From contig JAETNT010000010.1 of NCBI GenBank assembly GCA_021772025.1, positions 1-64,000 of the forward strand: DNA of 64,000 bases. The letters run 5' to 3'. This DNA is from Enterocloster bolteae. Lineage in GTDB: Bacteria > Bacillota > Clostridia > Lachnospirales > Lachnospiraceae. Shown piece by piece: positions 52,328-59,632 of the stretch. The position numbers were made by a program, and so were the translations under genes. Under the pieces are notes generated by a model. It saw only the letters and a list, made by a program, of their open reading frames with translations. It had not been told where the DNA came from and ran no database searches. Positions within the stretch are counted from its first letter, which is position 1. Each line of letters starts with the position of its first letter.

Positions 52328-53497
52328 GTGAAACGATATTTCCTTTTAGAGAAAATAAACCGTTTGGGCCTGACGGCGGCATTTCTGGCCTTCATGGCCT
52401 TTATGGCACTATGGAACCTGCCCGGAGCAGGCCAAACCGTGGAAAGCCGGGTGCTTTGGTCAGAGATTCCGGGTGCTCTGGATTCCTATTACTCAGAAGG
52501 CATAAAAGGCCGTTACTGGTTTATTGAAGAAAACGGCCTGGTAAAACGTCTGGCCGGGCTGCGTACCTGCAACGATACCGTGCGGCTGGACAATGGCAGT
52601 TTGGAGCGCCTTAGCAATGAATTCCGGATAGAAGAAACGATAGAAAGCCTGACAAAATTGAATCGGTATTGTCAGGATTTGGAAATCCCCTTTCTCTGCG
52701 TCCTGGCTCCCTCAAAGGTATGCAAATATGCTCCCGGGCTGCCTGCGGGGGTACCGGATCAGGTAAATCCCGGAGCGGATCAGGTGGTTGCCGGACTGAG
52801 AAAAGAAGGGGTTTCCGTAATGGATTTACGGGAAATTCTCCATGAGGAGGGGATTTCCCATCAGGAAATGTTTTTCCATACAGATCATCACTGGACTTCG
52901 GAAGGGGCTTTTTGGGGTTATCAGAAGCTGGCGGAGCGGTTAAATGCCAGTTATGGATTTTCTATTGATGAGAGCCTGACAGACAGAAGCAATTTTTGTC
53001 AGAAGGATTTTCCGAAGGGCTTTTTGGGATCCTACGGGAAACGCACCGGAAAGTATTTCGGAGGTGTGGATGATATTTCTGTTATTATGCCGGATTTCCC
53101 AACAAATCTGAGGATGGAAGTGCCTGATAAGGGATTGGTGCGAGAAGGAGATTTTTCCCGATCCATTCTGGACTGGAGTCAGATAGAAGATTCCTGGTAT
53201 TACGATGACAGCCACATTCCCTATGCCGTCTACACCGGGGACGATTACAATCTGATTCGCCATACCAATGAAACTGCCGGTGAGGATAAAACGGTTTTAT
53301 TTTTAAAAGATTCCTTTGTCCGGCCGGTAGAAAGCTTTCTGAATCTGGGAGTCCGCCAGGTGGAAGCCATTGATCTGCGGATAGAGCCCCGAATTTCTGT
53401 CAGGGATTATGTGGCGGAGAGCCGCCCGGATGTGGTGATTTTTATGTGCAGCATTTGGGCGCTAAAGGACTACAATCTCATTGATTTCGGGCTGTAG
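52328..53497 (+). CDS. DHHW family protein, AlgX/AlgJ-like
   Basis: A 389-residue protein with one N-terminal membrane helix (about 14-33) and an outside SGNH-like domain. The catalytic signature DHHWTSEGAFWGYQ near 180 is that of AlgJ/AlgX and DltD-like partners of MBOAT enzymes, which place acyl groups on exported polymers. LFLKDSFVRP holds the nucleophile-type serine. GTG at 52328 after GGGAGGAAAG is chosen as start because it places the helix properly. It completes a surface acylation pair with the upstream gene; the polymer is unknown. Confidence 0.88.
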   Translation: MKRYFLLEKINRLGLTAAFLAFMAFMALWNLPGAGQTVESRVLWSEIPGALDSYYSEGIKGRYWFIEENGLVKRLAGLRTCNDTVRLDNGSLERLSNEFRIEETIESLTKLNRYCQDLEIPFLCVLAPSKVCKYAPGLPAGVPDQVNPGADQVVAGLRKEGVSVMDLREILHEEGISHQEMFFHTDHHWTSEGAFWGYQKLAERLNASYGFSIDESLTDRSNFCQKDFPKGFLGSYGKRTGKYFGGVDDISVIMPDFPTNLRMEVPDKGLVREGDFSRSILDWSQIEDSWYYDDSHIPYAVYTGDDYNLIRHTNETAGEDKTVLFLKDSFVRPVESFLNLGVRQVEAIDLRIEPRISVRDYVAESRPDVVIFMCSIWALKDYNLIDFGL

Positions 53498-53502
53498 GAA
53501 AA

Positions 53503-53517
53503 AACAGTTCAGACGGC
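53503..53517 (-). repeat. Dispersed intergenic motif copy
   Basis: Read on the reverse strand, GCCGTCTGAACTGTT is identical to 21470-21484 on the forward strand. It lies just after the stop of the DHHW gene. Confidence 0.55.
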
Positions 53518-53551
53518 AGAGGCATTAGATAAATGAAGGAGGTAAGAGAAT

Positions 53552-54538
53552 ATGATAGATATGATCCAAAGACCAAGAAGACTGCGTACCAGCCCGCTTC
53601 TCCGTAAAATGGTTCGGGAGACCCGGATGGACAAGTCCTCCCTGATCTACCCTATGTTTGTAAAAGAAGGAATTAATATAAAAGAGGAGATTCCCACTAT
53701 GCCGGGGCAGTTCCGCTACAGTGTGGATCGGCTGCCGGAGGCATTGGAGGAGGTTGCAAAAGCCGGTGTCCCCAGTGTTATGCTTTTTGGTATTCCGGAA
53801 CACAAGGATGCCTGGGGAAGCGGCGCATATGCAGAGGACGGTATTATTCAGAAGGCTTTTCGAAAGGCTAAGGAGAGCGTTCCGGATCTATATTATATCG
53901 GCGATGTGTGCATGTGCGAGTACACTTCCCATGGCCACTGCGGGATTTTGGACGGAACTTATGTAGACAATGACAAAACCTTGGATTATCTGGCAAAAAT
54001 CGCCCTCTCCCAGGTTCAGGCAGGGGCTGACATGGTAGCTCCTTCCGATATGATGGACGGCCGGGTGGCGGTTATCCGGGAAATTTTAGATGATAATGGA
54101 TACGTGACCACTCCCATTATGGCCTATGCGGCCAAGTATGCTTCGGGATTTTACGGCCCCTTCCGGGATGCGGCAGGTTCTGCCCCGTCCTTTGGGGATC
54201 GAAAGAGCTATCAGATGGATTATCACAACCGGAAGGAGGCATTAAAAGAGGTTTTTTCCGACATGGAAGAAGGAGCTGACATTATTATGATCAAGCCAGC
54301 CCTGTCTTATCTGGACATTATCCGGGAGACTGCCGATGCCATAGACCTTCCGGTGGCCGCTTACAGCGTCAGCGGTGAGTATGCCATGATCAAGGCAGGA
54401 GGAAAGCTGGGATATATTGACCAGGATAATTTGATTTGTGAGACGGCGGTGAGCATTTACCGTGCAGGCTGCAATATCCTGCTGACCTATTTTGCAAAAG
54501 AACTGGCCGGATTTATGGATGAGGGGAGAATCGGATAA
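53552..54538 (+). CDS. hemB: Porphobilinogen synthase (delta-aminolevulinate dehydratase)
   Basis: A 328-residue enzyme that joins two 5-aminolevulinate molecules to porphobilinogen. The metal-site segment DVCMCEYTSHGHCG holds three cysteines, a zinc-type site. The Schiff-base lysines lie in AAKYASGFYGPFR and MIKPALSYLD. The start ATG follows AAGGAGG. The stop shares a base with the hemL start, so the two are coupled. In a fermentative organism with MetH the likely product is cobalamin or siroheme precursor. Confidence 0.96.
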   Translation: MIDMIQRPRRLRTSPLLRKMVRETRMDKSSLIYPMFVKEGINIKEEIPTMPGQFRYSVDRLPEALEEVAKAGVPSVMLFGIPEHKDAWGSGAYAEDGIIQKAFRKAKESVPDLYYIGDVCMCEYTSHGHCGILDGTYVDNDKTLDYLAKIALSQVQAGADMVAPSDMMDGRVAVIREILDDNGYVTTPIMAYAAKYASGFYGPFRDAAGSAPSFGDRKSYQMDYHNRKEALKEVFSDMEEGADIIMIKPALSYLDIIRETADAIDLPVAAYSVSGEYAMIKAGGKLGYIDQDNLICETAVSIYRAGCNILLTYFAKELAGFMDEGRIG

Positions 54539-55827
54539 TGACAAAATCAGAGCAGCTATTTCAGCAGGCAGTGAAACTGATGCCGGGGGGCGTCAACAGC
54601 CCGGTGCGGGCCTTTAAGGCAGTGGGGGGAAACCCCAGGTTTATTGACAGAGCCAGGGGGCCCTATGTGTGGGACGTGGACGGCAACCGGTATATTGATT
54701 ATATCGGTTCCTGGGGGCCTATGATTTTAGGCCACAGCCACCCGGCTGTTTATGAGGCCGTGGTAAAGGCGGCAGAGAAAGGATTAAGCTTTGGAGCCGC
54801 CACCGGCATTGAAAATAAAGTGGCAGAGCTGATTAAAGAAATGGTTCCTTCTATGGAAATGATGCGGATGGTGAATTCCGGAACTGAGGCGGTGATGTCT
54901 GCAGTCCGTTTAGCCCGGGGGTGGACCGGCCGCAGTAAAATTATTAAATTTGCCGGCTGTTACCACGGTCATTCTGATTCCATGCTGGTAAAAGCCGGAT
55001 CCGGGGCCATGACCACCGGAGTCCCCGACAGTCTGGGAGTTCCAAAAGGCTGTGCGGCGGATACGCTGACAGCGGTTTATAATGAGGTTTCCAGCGTGGA
55101 AGCGCTGTTTGCAGAGCATCCGGGACAGATTGCGGCGGTGATTTTGGAGCCGGTGGCAGGCAACATGGGCGTAGTGGCCCCCAAAGAGGGATTCTTACAG
55201 GCGATGCGGGATTTATGTACCAGAGAAGGAGCCCTTTTAATCTTCGATGAGGTGATTACGGGATTTCGTCTGAGCCAGGCGGGAGCCCAAGGGTATTTTG
55301 GAGTGACACCGGATCTGACCACCTTTGGAAAAATTATCGGAGGCGGTATGCCGGTTGGCTGCTACGGCGGCCGGAAGGAGCTGATGGAGATGGTCGCCCC
55401 GTCAGGAGGTGTTTATCAGGCGGGTACCTTAAGCGGCAATCCGGTAGCAATGTCCGCAGGTTTGGCGGAGCTTACCATCCTTCATGAGCAGCCGGAGATT
55501 TATGATTACATTAACGGGCTGGGGGAGTATTACCGGGCCAGCGCAAAGAAGCTTTTTGAGAAGTACCAAAAACCCTGGTATGTAACAGGAGTGGGATCCT
55601 TAAGCTGCATATTTTTTACGGATCGTCCGGTTTATAATTATGAGGATGCCAGGACAGCTGATGTGGAGGAATTCGGCAGATACTTCAACTATATGATTAA
55701 CAACGGCGTCAGCATGGCTCCCTCTCAGTTTGAATCTATTTTTATTTCCAATGCCCATACCAGGGAATTGATTGATATGACTATGTATATTCTGGAAGGG
55801 TATCTGTCCGGAGAAGAAGGTACCTGA
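54538..55827 (+). CDS. hemL: Glutamate-1-semialdehyde 2,1-aminomutase
   Basis: A 429-residue PLP enzyme that makes 5-aminolevulinate, the substrate of HemB. The N-terminal MPGGVNSPVRAF, the FDEVITGFR strand and the PLP lysine segment LTTFGKIIGGGMP are intact. It overlaps hemB by one base (TAATG). The missing first enzyme HemA and later HemC/D are not in the window. A terminator follows at 55859. Confidence 0.96.
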   Translation: MTKSEQLFQQAVKLMPGGVNSPVRAFKAVGGNPRFIDRARGPYVWDVDGNRYIDYIGSWGPMILGHSHPAVYEAVVKAAEKGLSFGAATGIENKVAELIKEMVPSMEMMRMVNSGTEAVMSAVRLARGWTGRSKIIKFAGCYHGHSDSMLVKAGSGAMTTGVPDSLGVPKGCAADTLTAVYNEVSSVEALFAEHPGQIAAVILEPVAGNMGVVAPKEGFLQAMRDLCTREGALLIFDEVITGFRLSQAGAQGYFGVTPDLTTFGKIIGGGMPVGCYGGRKELMEMVAPSGGVYQAGTLSGNPVAMSAGLAELTILHEQPEIYDYINGLGEYYRASAKKLFEKYQKPWYVTGVGSLSCIFFTDRPVYNYEDARTADVEEFGRYFNYMINNGVSMAPSQFESIFISNAHTRELIDMTMYILEGYLSGEEGT

Positions 55828-55857
55828 CTGAACGGTCACGAATAGACTTGTTGCTTT

Positions 55858-55886
55858 AACAGCGGTTTGACAGACCGCTGTTTTTA
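55858..55886 (+). terminator. Terminator of hemBL, overlapping the rpiR promoter
   Basis: AACAGCGGT pairs with ACCGCTGTT around TTGACAG, followed by a TTTTT tract. The loop contains the -35 box of the next promoter. Confidence 0.8.
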
Positions 55887-55895
55887 TGGTACTAT
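55867..55895 (+). promoter_or_regulatory. Promoter of the RpiR regulator gene
   Basis: TTGACA (55867-55872) and TACTAT (55890-55895) are separated by 17 bases. Confidence 0.65.
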
Positions 55896-55931
55896 ATGAA
55901 AAAAAATTACATGAATATGGATGTGTGAGAA

Positions 55932-56786
55932 ATGAGCAATCGAAGTGTTATGGATATTATCTGTGCATCTTATGAACGTTTTTTTGACGCGGAGAAGAAA
56001 ATTGCGGATTATATTCTTAATAACAAAAAGGATGCGGTGGATATGACGGTAGCGGAGCTGGCCCGGGCCAGCAGTACCAGTGATGCCACGGTGTCCCGGT
56101 TTTGCCGCCGGTGCGGATTTAAGGGATATCAGGATTTAAAAATGGCCCTTGCCAAGGAAATTATGGAAGAAGAGCGGGGCAGCCTTCAGGTATCCAATGA
56201 AATTGACCGGGGAAATCTTCCTCAGGCCCTTCAGAATATTCTGGCCAACAAGATAGCAGAGATGACCGGCACCATTGGCATGTTGGATCCGGACAATCTG
56301 GAGACAGTTTTAAAGATCTTAGAGAATGCCCGGCTCATTCAGTTTGCGGCAGTGGGAAACACCATTCCTGTCGCTATGGACGGCTGCTTTAAGTTCAATC
56401 AGTTAGGACTCTGCTCCGTATGCAGCACCATCTGGGAGGCTCAGATGGCCAATACCTATAATATGGGGCCTCAGGATGTGGTGCTGATTATTTCTAACTC
56501 CGGTACATCAAAACGTCTGGTAACCCTGGCGGAGGGGGCCCATGAAAATGGAGCCAGGGTTATTGTAATTACTAATAACGTTTCTTCCCCTCTTGCAGCC
56601 CTCAGCGACTATCAGATTATTACGGCTACCCGGGAGAAGCTTCTTACAGGAGAATTCTGGTTTTCCCGGATTCCGGCTATGCTGGTCATTGAGACGTTGT
56701 ACCTGCTTTTATTTGTCAGCAAGAAAAATGCGGCGGCCCATATCCGCCGCCATGAAAATGCTATCCGGCCGGATAAGCAGACATGA
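55932..56786 (+). CDS. MurR/RpiR family transcriptional regulator
   Basis: A 284-residue regulator with an N-terminal helix-turn-helix (TVAELARASSTSDATVSRFCRR, shown here in two parts: TVAELARASSTSD and ATVSRFCRR) and a C-terminal SIS domain (about 125-260) that senses phosphosugars: FAAVGNTIPV and LIISNSGTSKRLV. It lies just before fruK-fruA with its own terminator, so it is a candidate sensor of fructose 1-phosphate or a related sugar phosphate for that operon. The start has a weak GAGAA upstream. Confidence 0.9.
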   Translation: MSNRSVMDIICASYERFFDAEKKIADYILNNKKDAVDMTVAELARASSTSDATVSRFCRRCGFKGYQDLKMALAKEIMEEERGSLQVSNEIDRGNLPQALQNILANKIAEMTGTIGMLDPDNLETVLKILENARLIQFAAVGNTIPVAMDGCFKFNQLGLCSVCSTIWEAQMANTYNMGPQDVVLIISNSGTSKRLVTLAEGAHENGARVIVITNNVSSPLAALSDYQIITATREKLLTGEFWFSRIPAMLVIETLYLLLFVSKKNAAAHIRRHENAIRPDKQT

Positions 56787-56804
56787 TTAATATTTCAAAC
56801 AGAG

Positions 56805-56848
56805 AAAAGAACTGCCCTGAAAACAGAATCAAGGGCAGTTCTTTTTTT
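56805..56848 (+). terminator. Terminator of the RpiR regulator gene
   Basis: AAAAGAACTGCCCT pairs with AGGGCAGTTCTTTT around an A-rich loop, followed by more T. Confidence 0.9.
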
Positions 56849-56884
56849 AAAAAAGTAAGAAAAAAAATTTCTTAAAAAATACTA

Positions 56885-56913
56885 TTGACGAAATGAATCA
56901 ATTATGATATTCT
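56885..56913 (+). promoter_or_regulatory. Promoter of fruK-fruA
   Basis: TTGACG (56885-56890) and TATTCT (56908-56913) are separated by 17 bases, with an AT-rich region upstream. Confidence 0.75.
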
Positions 56914-56963
56914 TATGGCAGATGAAGAAAAATAATTTCTCAAAAAGAAAAGGAGAAGAAAAA

Positions 56964-57866
56964 ATGATTTATACGGTAACATTTAACCCGGCTTTGGATT
57001 ACGTAGTCAGGGTGGAGGACTTTACACCGGGGGCAGTGAATCGGACTTGCAGCGAGCATATTTTTTACGGAGGGAAAGGCATTAATGTGTCGGCTGTTTT
57101 GGCAGCCCTGGGCTTTGAGAGCACGGCATTAGGCTTTATAGCAGGTTTTACCGGAGATGAGATTGAGAGAGGGGTAAAGAAGCTGGGATTTCAATCTGAC
57201 TTTATCCGGGTAAAGGAAGGGATGTCCCGTATCAATGTCAAACTGAAATCCAATGAAGAAAGTGAAATTAACGGTATGGGGCCGAGGATTACAGCAGAAG
57301 ACGTAAATACGCTGTTTGATAAATTAGAACAATTAAGAGAAGGGGATGTGCTGGTTTTGTCAGGCAGTATTCCTGCTTCCATGGATGACAGGATTTATGA
57401 GACGATTATGGCAAGACTTTCCGGAAGAGGCATCCGCGTAGTGGTGGATGCGGAAAAGGGACTGCTTCTCAATGTGTTAAAATATCATCCCTTTCTCATC
57501 AAGCCCAATAATCATGAGCTTGGACAGATGTTCGGTACAGTACTGAAAACAGAGAAAGAGATTGCAGAACACGCCAGACGCCTTCAGGACATGGGAGCCG
57601 GAAACGTGCTGATTTCTATGGCAGGGGACGGTGCCCTTCTGGTAACGGAAACAGGAGAGCTTTACCGCCTGGGCGCAGCCAAAGGAACGGTAAAAAATTC
57701 TGTGGGAGCCGGAGATTCTATGGTAGCCGGATTTCTGGCCGGGTTCTTAGAAAACGGAGATTACGAACATGCGTTAAAGCTGGGAACTGCGGCCGGAGGA
57801 GCCACTGCTTTTTCCGACGGACTGGGTGTAAAGAGCGAAATTATGAAACTGTATGAAACTCTATAA
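56964..57866 (+). CDS. fruK: 1-phosphofructokinase
   Basis: A 300-residue PfkB-family sugar kinase that turns fructose 1-phosphate into fructose 1,6-bisphosphate. It opens with YTVTFNPALDYVV, has the GGKGINVS substrate loop and the C-terminal SVGAGDSMVAGF with the catalytic aspartate. The ATG at 56964 is chosen after AAAAGGAGAAG. fruA follows 22 bases on, the standard fru operon order. Confidence 0.94.
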   Translation: MIYTVTFNPALDYVVRVEDFTPGAVNRTCSEHIFYGGKGINVSAVLAALGFESTALGFIAGFTGDEIERGVKKLGFQSDFIRVKEGMSRINVKLKSNEESEINGMGPRITAEDVNTLFDKLEQLREGDVLVLSGSIPASMDDRIYETIMARLSGRGIRVVVDAEKGLLLNVLKYHPFLIKPNNHELGQMFGTVLKTEKEIAEHARRLQDMGAGNVLISMAGDGALLVTETGELYRLGAAKGTVKNSVGAGDSMVAGFLAGFLENGDYEHALKLGTAAGGATAFSDGLGVKSEIMKLYETL

Positions 57867-57888
57867 GTTTTAAATAGGAGGCAAATCC

Positions 57889-59349
57889 ATGAGAATTACA
57901 GAATTATTGAAAAAAGAAAGTATTGAGCTGGGAGTTTCCTTAAGCTCCAAGGACGATGCCATTAACCGGCTTACCGGTTTGATGGAAGCAGGCGGGCGCT
58001 TAAAGGACCGCGCCGGATATAAAGAAGGGATTCTGGCAAGAGAAGCCCAGGGAAGCACGGCGGTAGGAGAGGGAATTGCCATTCCCCATGCAAAGGTGGA
58101 GGCGGTTAAGGAGCCGGGGCTGGCGGCCGTTACCGTTTTAGAAGGAGTAGATTACGACGCCTTTGACGGCTCTTTGGCAAACCTGATTTTTATGATTGCG
58201 GCCCCTGCAGAGGGAGCGGATGTCCATCTGGAAGCCTTGGCAAGATTGTCAACTCTTTTAATGACTCCCGGATTTAAAGATGGACTTCTGGGAGCGAAGA
58301 CCAAGGAGGAATTTTTGGAGATTATTGACCAGGCGGAGAAGGAGAAATTTGGACAGGAAGAGTCCAAGGCCTCAGACGCAGATACTAAGGAGGAATCTAC
58401 GGTCCAGGTATCTTCCGGTTACCGCCTTCTCGCCGTTACCGCCTGCCCTACCGGCATTGCCCATACCTACATGGCCGCGGAGAACTTAGAGTCCACTGCC
58501 GGTAAAATGGGCATTTCCTTAAAGGCGGAGACAGACGGATCCGGAGGCGCTCAGAATGTATTGACCAGAGAAGAGATTGCGGCTGCTCAGGCGATTATTG
58601 TGGCCGCTGACCGGGAAGTGGAGATGGCGCGATTCGACGGAAAGCCTGTTCTTCAGGTTCCTGTAGCCGACGGTATTCACAAAGCTAAGGAGCTAATTGA
58701 AAAAGCTGCCTCCGGCCAAGTGCCCATTTACCGCCACGCAGGAGGAGCAGACGGCAGCCGGTTCCAAACAGGCTCCAAAGACAGCAGGGGAAGAAAAATT
58801 TATAAGCATCTGATGAACGGCGTTTCCCACATGCTTCCTTTTGTAATCGGCGGCGGCATCCTGATTGCCCTGGCATTCCTCTTTGACGACTATGCCATTG
58901 ACCCGTCGAATTTCGGCAAGAACACGCCCTTAGCGGCTTATTTAAAAACAATCTTTGAGGTTATGGCTTCCGTAATGGCAGGCGGCATGGTTCCTCCTAT
59001 TGCAATTGCCTTGTGCACTACCTTTTTTAAAAAGAAATTTACCAAAAAGGACTGCCAGTCCGGCACTGTAAACTATATTATGGGCCTGTCCTTTATTACA
59101 GAAGGGGCAATCCCCTTTGCGGCGGCAGATCCTTTAAGGGTGATTCCTTCCTGCGCGGCAGGAGCCGCTCTGGCAGGCGGATTGTCCATGTTCTTTGGAT
59201 GTACTTTAAGAGCACCTCACGGCGGACTTTTCGTACTGCCTACCGTGGGAAATCCTTTGGGATACCTGGCTGCCGTTGCCATTGGTTCGGCCGCAGGCTG
59301 CGTGATTTTAAGCCTGCTGAAAAAGAACCTGGACGAGGCTGATCGGTAG
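57889..59349 (+). CDS. fruA: Fructose PTS transporter IIABC with internally deleted IIC domain
   Basis: A 486-residue PTS permease; intact FruA proteins are about 620-650. The IIA domain (1-145) has the phosphorylated histidine in AIPHAKVEA (H67). The IIB domain (about 175-275) has the cysteine in TACPTGIAH (C186). The IIC domain starts normally (GVSHMLPFVIGGGILIALAF) but near residue 356 passes from TPLAAYLKTI straight to EVMASVMAGGMVPP, skipping about 150 residues that contain several membrane helices and the IDMGGPVNKAA region. The end (GLSFITEGAIPFAAADP, APHGG) is normal. The frame is kept. Transport function is probably lost. Confidence 0.88.
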   Translation: MRITELLKKESIELGVSLSSKDDAINRLTGLMEAGGRLKDRAGYKEGILAREAQGSTAVGEGIAIPHAKVEAVKEPGLAAVTVLEGVDYDAFDGSLANLIFMIAAPAEGADVHLEALARLSTLLMTPGFKDGLLGAKTKEEFLEIIDQAEKEKFGQEESKASDADTKEESTVQVSSGYRLLAVTACPTGIAHTYMAAENLESTAGKMGISLKAETDGSGGAQNVLTREEIAAAQAIIVAADREVEMARFDGKPVLQVPVADGIHKAKELIEKAASGQVPIYRHAGGADGSRFQTGSKDSRGRKIYKHLMNGVSHMLPFVIGGGILIALAFLFDDYAIDPSNFGKNTPLAAYLKTIFEVMASVMAGGMVPPIAIALCTTFFKKKFTKKDCQSGTVNYIMGLSFITEGAIPFAAADPLRVIPSCAAGAALAGGLSMFFGCTLRAPHGGLFVLPTVGNPLGYLAAVAIGSAAGCVILSLLKKNLDEADR

Positions 59350-59386
59350 AACGGTTATATAACTTTACGTACTTAGATGTAATAAC

Positions 59387-59416
59387 TTGAAATTCCTTCA
59401 GGGTTTATGGTATAAT
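59387..59416 (+). promoter_or_regulatory. Promoter upstream of the short leader and hybrid kinase
   Basis: TTGAAA (59387-59392) and TATAAT (59411-59416) are separated by 18 bases. Confidence 0.7.
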
Positions 59417-59422
59417 GTCCAC

Positions 59423-59507
59423 GAAAGCAATGGGCAGTGTAAAAAAGTCAACTAAGAAGCTGCGTTGTGCTTGTATGTAAGCAGATTCTTAGTCGGCTTT
59501 TTTTATA
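59423..59507 (+). ncRNA. Short promoter-to-terminator transcript, small RNA or attenuated leader
   Basis: About 80 bases after the promoter the sequence ACTAAGAAGCTGC (59451-59463) pairs with GCAGATTCTTAGT (59481-59493), then GGCTTTTTTT. Transcription from the promoter would mostly stop here. No peptide with a ribosome binding site is obvious inside. It can be a small RNA or a regulated leader of the kinase gene at 59633. It also ends any readthrough from fruA. Confidence 0.5.
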
Positions 59508-59632
59508 GAACAAAGCTTGTGAATTTTTTTTCCCGCAGCAGAAACTTTGCCCGGGGAAGAGGCTCTTACGCAGAATTAAGACAAGCAATATTTTAGGAAA
59601 GAACATAAGCGATCCAAGGAGGAACAGCGTTA

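Noticed and set aside
59423..59507. tRNA gene before the hybrid kinase
   Set aside because: No cloverleaf or T-loop GTTCRANNC pattern; the stem is a plain terminator.
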